A DNA stretch of 64,000 nt. It comes from JBNRMW01 sp050309795. Lineage in GTDB: Bacteria; Bacillota_I; Bacilli_A; Erysipelotrichales; Erysipelotrichaceae. Position 1 is the first letter of the stretch; every line of letters begins with the position of its first letter. The stretch is from positions 1-64,000 of the forward strand of contig JBNRMW010000016.1 in the NCBI GenBank assembly GCA_050309795.1, in the 5' to 3' direction. The translations under genes and the position numbers were made by a program. The notes beneath the pieces were generated by a model. That model searched no databases and had not been told where the DNA came from. It saw only the letters and a program-made list of their open reading frames with translations. Shown here piece after piece: positions 61,784-64,000 of this stretch.

Positions 61784-63242
61784 GATTTCACTTACTTTAC
61801 GCATCTTCTTTATTATGGCGGCCTTTGTTTTTATGCTGCTTATTTTATTATATATGCTTCAAATCAATTTATTACCGGCGTATTTTCAACAACAAATCTT
61901 AGAGCATGTTCAAGAAACACGACCGCGAATAAACGGTATTATTGAAGATATGGAAGCCAATATTGCGTACGAAGATCAGCTCAGTCGGTTGCGTCAATCG
62001 AGTGCCGATTATAATGTCTGTGCGTATGTCTATGATGACGACGCGATTTTGAGATTGGAAATCAATTCCATGGGTTCGCTTTGTTATCTTAATTCGATCA
62101 TTAATCCTAGTTTGGAATCGTATGTTCAAAGCAGTACTTTAATGGGTTATTATATCGACATGGTCACCCACCAAGAATCTAGTGAGATCTATTTTCAGGT
62201 TCAACCGAATGCTGATGTCGCTCGACAGCTTTTCTTAGGATATGAATTCATAGTCGATGGTCAACGTTTTTATGGCTTTATTAACACGCCTTACGAATTG
62301 GTCGACTCAACCATCACCATTTTACGAGATCAGTTTTTTTACATTTCGGTCATTGTCTTTGTCTTAGCAATGTTGGTCGCTTTGATTATCTCTCGGGGTT
62401 TGTCCATGCCGTTGGTACGGATGTCTCAACAAGCGTTGAGATTAGGGAAGGGAGATAAAGATATTGCTTTTGAGGGGGGCTCTATCCGTGAAGTTGATCA
62501 TTTAGCTCAAGCCTTGAACTACGCAACCGATGAAATGCAAAAAAACGACAATCTACGGATTGATTTATTAGCGAATATGTCCCATGATATAAGAACCCCA
62601 TTAACCATGATTAGTGCCTACGCGCAATTAATTGATGAAATAGCCTTTGAAGATCCTGAAAAACGGAAACAGTACCTCGACATTATTATTTCTGAAGTCG
62701 ATCAGTTGGACCGGTTGTTACAAGATATGATGACGCTTTCTCAGCTTCAAAAATCGACCGTTCGACAAGAAATCTCTACCTTTGATGTGGTTGATGTGAT
62801 CGATCGGGTGATTGAAGGATTTGACGCCCTAGCTTATACCTCGGGAGTGCAGTTTAACTTTATGGCTCAAGGCCCCTTAATGGTGGAAGCGGATCTTGTG
62901 AAGTTTCGCCAAGTTGTGACCAATTATGTTTCCAATGCTTTTAAGCATGTTGGGGAAGATAAGCTGGTGTTAATCCGTGCTTTTATGATTGATGAACTAG
63001 GCATGATTCGCATTGAAGTAGAAGACCACGGGTCTGGGATTGCTCCAGACGAATTAGAATTAATTTGGGATCGATACTATAAAGCCGATAAGCATTTTAC
63101 GCGCAATAAAGAAGGCACCGGTTTAGGGTTAGCCATATCGAAAGCTATTTGTGAGCAATTAGATTGGCCATATGGTGTTATTAGTGAAGAAAATAAAGGT
63201 TCAACGTTTTATGTTGAACTGCCAAAAGGGAGGCAAAAATAA
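61773..63242 (+). CDS. sensor histidine kinase
   Basis: Two transmembrane helices (about residues 6-28 and 178-198) flank an extracytoplasmic sensor region of 150 residues. HAMP follows (about 199-250), then the dimerisation/phosphoacceptor helix with ANMSHDIRTPLTMI (His about 271) and an ATPase domain with N-box VVTNYVSNAFKH, IEVEDHGSGI and GTGLGLAISKAI. The start is TTG 61773, overlapping the response regulator gene, with GGTGGGG upstream. It is the partner of that regulator. The signal is unknown; such pairs beside cell-surface genes often sense wall stress. Confidence 0.92.
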   Translation: MKPKISLTLRIFFIMAAFVFMLLILLYMLQINLLPAYFQQQILEHVQETRPRINGIIEDMEANIAYEDQLSRLRQSSADYNVCAYVYDDDAILRLEINSMGSLCYLNSIINPSLESYVQSSTLMGYYIDMVTHQESSEIYFQVQPNADVARQLFLGYEFIVDGQRFYGFINTPYELVDSTITILRDQFFYISVIVFVLAMLVALIISRGLSMPLVRMSQQALRLGKGDKDIAFEGGSIREVDHLAQALNYATDEMQKNDNLRIDLLANMSHDIRTPLTMISAYAQLIDEIAFEDPEKRKQYLDIIISEVDQLDRLLQDMMTLSQLQKSTVRQEISTFDVVDVIDRVIEGFDALAYTSGVQFNFMAQGPLMVEADLVKFRQVVTNYVSNAFKHVGEDKLVLIRAFMIDELGMIRIEVEDHGSGIAPDELELIWDRYYKADKHFTRNKEGTGLGLAISKAICEQLDWPYGVISEENKGSTFYVELPKGRQK

Positions 63243-63794
63243 ATGAAGTTTATGTTATTAATTGGTGATGGCGCCGTCGGCAAAATGACCGTGGGTCAAC
63301 ACTTGATGAAAGCAACCGGACTCAAATTATTCCATGATCATATGATGCTGGAAACCGTCTTACAAATTTTTGATCGTTACGATAGTGAGGTAATCCAACG
63401 TTTACGGATGGTTGTCTTTGAAGCCTTTGCCCGTAGCGAACATCCAGGAATGATTTATACGTTCCAGTGGGCATTTGAAAATCAAGATGATTGGGATTAT
63501 GTCAATTCGATTTTTGAAATCTTTCATCCTTACTGTAAGGATTTTTATATTGTGGAACTGGTTGCGCCGTTGGAAGTTCGTATTGAGCGCAATAAAACAG
63601 AGAATCGCCTAAAACACAAACCAAGTAAACGTAATCTGAAATTTTCGGAGCGCTTACTCGTCTGGGATGATAAACTCTACCGCACGGTATCGCTGCCGGA
63701 TGAGCTGCCATTTGAGAATTATCTACGCATTGATAATTCTGATATCTCCGCAGAAGATTGTGCGAAATTAATTCAGACTCGATTTGACTTATGA
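63243..63794 (+). CDS. P-loop kinase-like ATPase (AAA_33/shikimate-kinase-like)
   Basis: A 183-aa small P-loop protein with LIGDGAVGKMTVGQHL near the start, then KLFHDHMMLETVLQIF and a C-terminal RIERNKTENRLKHKPSKRN that resembles an adenylate-kinase-like lid. Proteins of this family are widespread in Bacillota; the substrate is unknown. It starts immediately after the kinase stop, so it may be in the two-component operon. A decayed relative lies directly downstream. Confidence 0.8.
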   Translation: MKFMLLIGDGAVGKMTVGQHLMKATGLKLFHDHMMLETVLQIFDRYDSEVIQRLRMVVFEAFARSEHPGMIYTFQWAFENQDDWDYVNSIFEIFHPYCKDFYIVELVAPLEVRIERNKTENRLKHKPSKRNLKFSERLLVWDDKLYRTVSLPDELPFENYLRIDNSDISAEDCAKLIQTRFDL

Positions 63795-64000
63795 AGCTTC
63801 TGTTAAATCCGATCACTATGGTTTAATCTTTACAGTCCAAGTGGATTTTGAACAAAAAGAAGATTGGGCGGATGTATAGGGGTTATGGACTATTTTAAAG
63901 CGGATAAAGAACACGGGTTATGTTGTTGAATTCGTAGCCGATCTAGAAACAAAATCACGCGCAATGTATCAGAAAATCGTCTCAGGACGAACACATCAAA
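63790..64000 (+). pseudogene. decayed second copy of the P-loop kinase-like gene (partial)
   Basis: One frame from 63790 reads YEASVKSDHYGLIFTVQVDF and then EQKEDWADV, hits TAG at 63877-63879, and continues GLWTILKRIKNTGYVVEFVA with DLETKSRAMYQ to the window end. It aligns with residues of the preceding gene (GMIYTFQWAFENQDDWDYV, then FYIVELVAPLE). The P-loop part is missing and an in-frame stop interrupts it. It is probably a degraded tandem copy. Its right end lies outside the window. Confidence 0.6.

Noticed and set aside
63877..63879. TAG read through as an amino acid
   Set aside because: ffh and rplS end with TAG, and the frame also lacks the P-loop, so a pseudogene is simpler.

Overview
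The window is a gene-dense stretch of a low-to-moderate GC Bacillota-type chromosome. Supporting signs are T-box control of hisS-aspS, EzrA, the rpsD/ezrA/nifS-type desulfurase/thiI cluster, the rpsP-khpA-rimM-trmD-rplS-lepB-rbgA-rnhB-dprA-topA-trmFO-xerC run, a MetNIQ transporter, strong AGGAGG-like ribosome sites, and TTGACA/TATAAT promoters, many with an extended -10 TG. TGA is used as a stop (trmD, lepB, dnaE and others), so the code is standard. A short SMC (about 978 aa) and short DnaE (about 1017 aa), with no clpQY-codY after xerC, hint at the Erysipelotrichia/Mollicutes side of Bacillota; that placement is inference.

Layout. 1-2842: metNIQ operon behind a Met-rich leader peptide and attenuator. 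2869-8720: a uracil-DNA glycosylase-like gene, then a T-box and hisS-aspS-gdhA, then an exported or anchored alpha/beta hydrolase. 8721-8799: a nested palindrome whose core resembles an IS3/IS150-type end. 8817-12968: a large HRDC/DUF4011/SF1 helicase with a possible nuclease tail (minus strand), divergent from a structured small RNA (6S-like) that runs into a GIY-YIG gene. 13081-19248: yneF, then a minus-strand moxR-DUF58-transglutaminase-pdxY operon and rpsD. 19555-24909: ezrA, cysteine desulfurase, thiI, ffh. 24921-26601: an ABC-F gene behind its own leader peptide and attenuator. 26667-35815: ribosome, tRNA-modification, secretion and DNA-processing genes. 36959-43842: rpsB-tsf and pyrH-frr-uppS-cdsA-dxr-rseP. 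43920-49411: cell-surface genes, including a multidomain glucosaminidase ending in a dockerin and a membrane-anchored cadherin-like/G5 protein. 49447-51631: an SOS-like cassette (small protein, Y-family polymerase, divergent LexA-like repressor) with two matched operators. 51693-63794: smc-ftsY-ylxM, ackA, nrnA, dnaE, a two-component system and a P-loop kinase-like gene, followed by a decayed second copy that runs off the window.

The main theme is RNA-level attenuation. Two separate leader-peptide attenuators (metNIQ and ABC-F) each show a Shine-Dalgarno site, a short ORF, an intrinsic terminator, and an antiterminator whose 5' strand lies in the last leader codons. A T-box with overlapping Asp and His codons precedes hisS-aspS, and structured leaders precede rpsD, rplS and rpsB. 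The Met leader peptide is the most unusual, because methionine transport in Bacillota is normally controlled by SAM or tRNA-Met riboswitches. No rRNA, tRNA or CRISPR array was seen.
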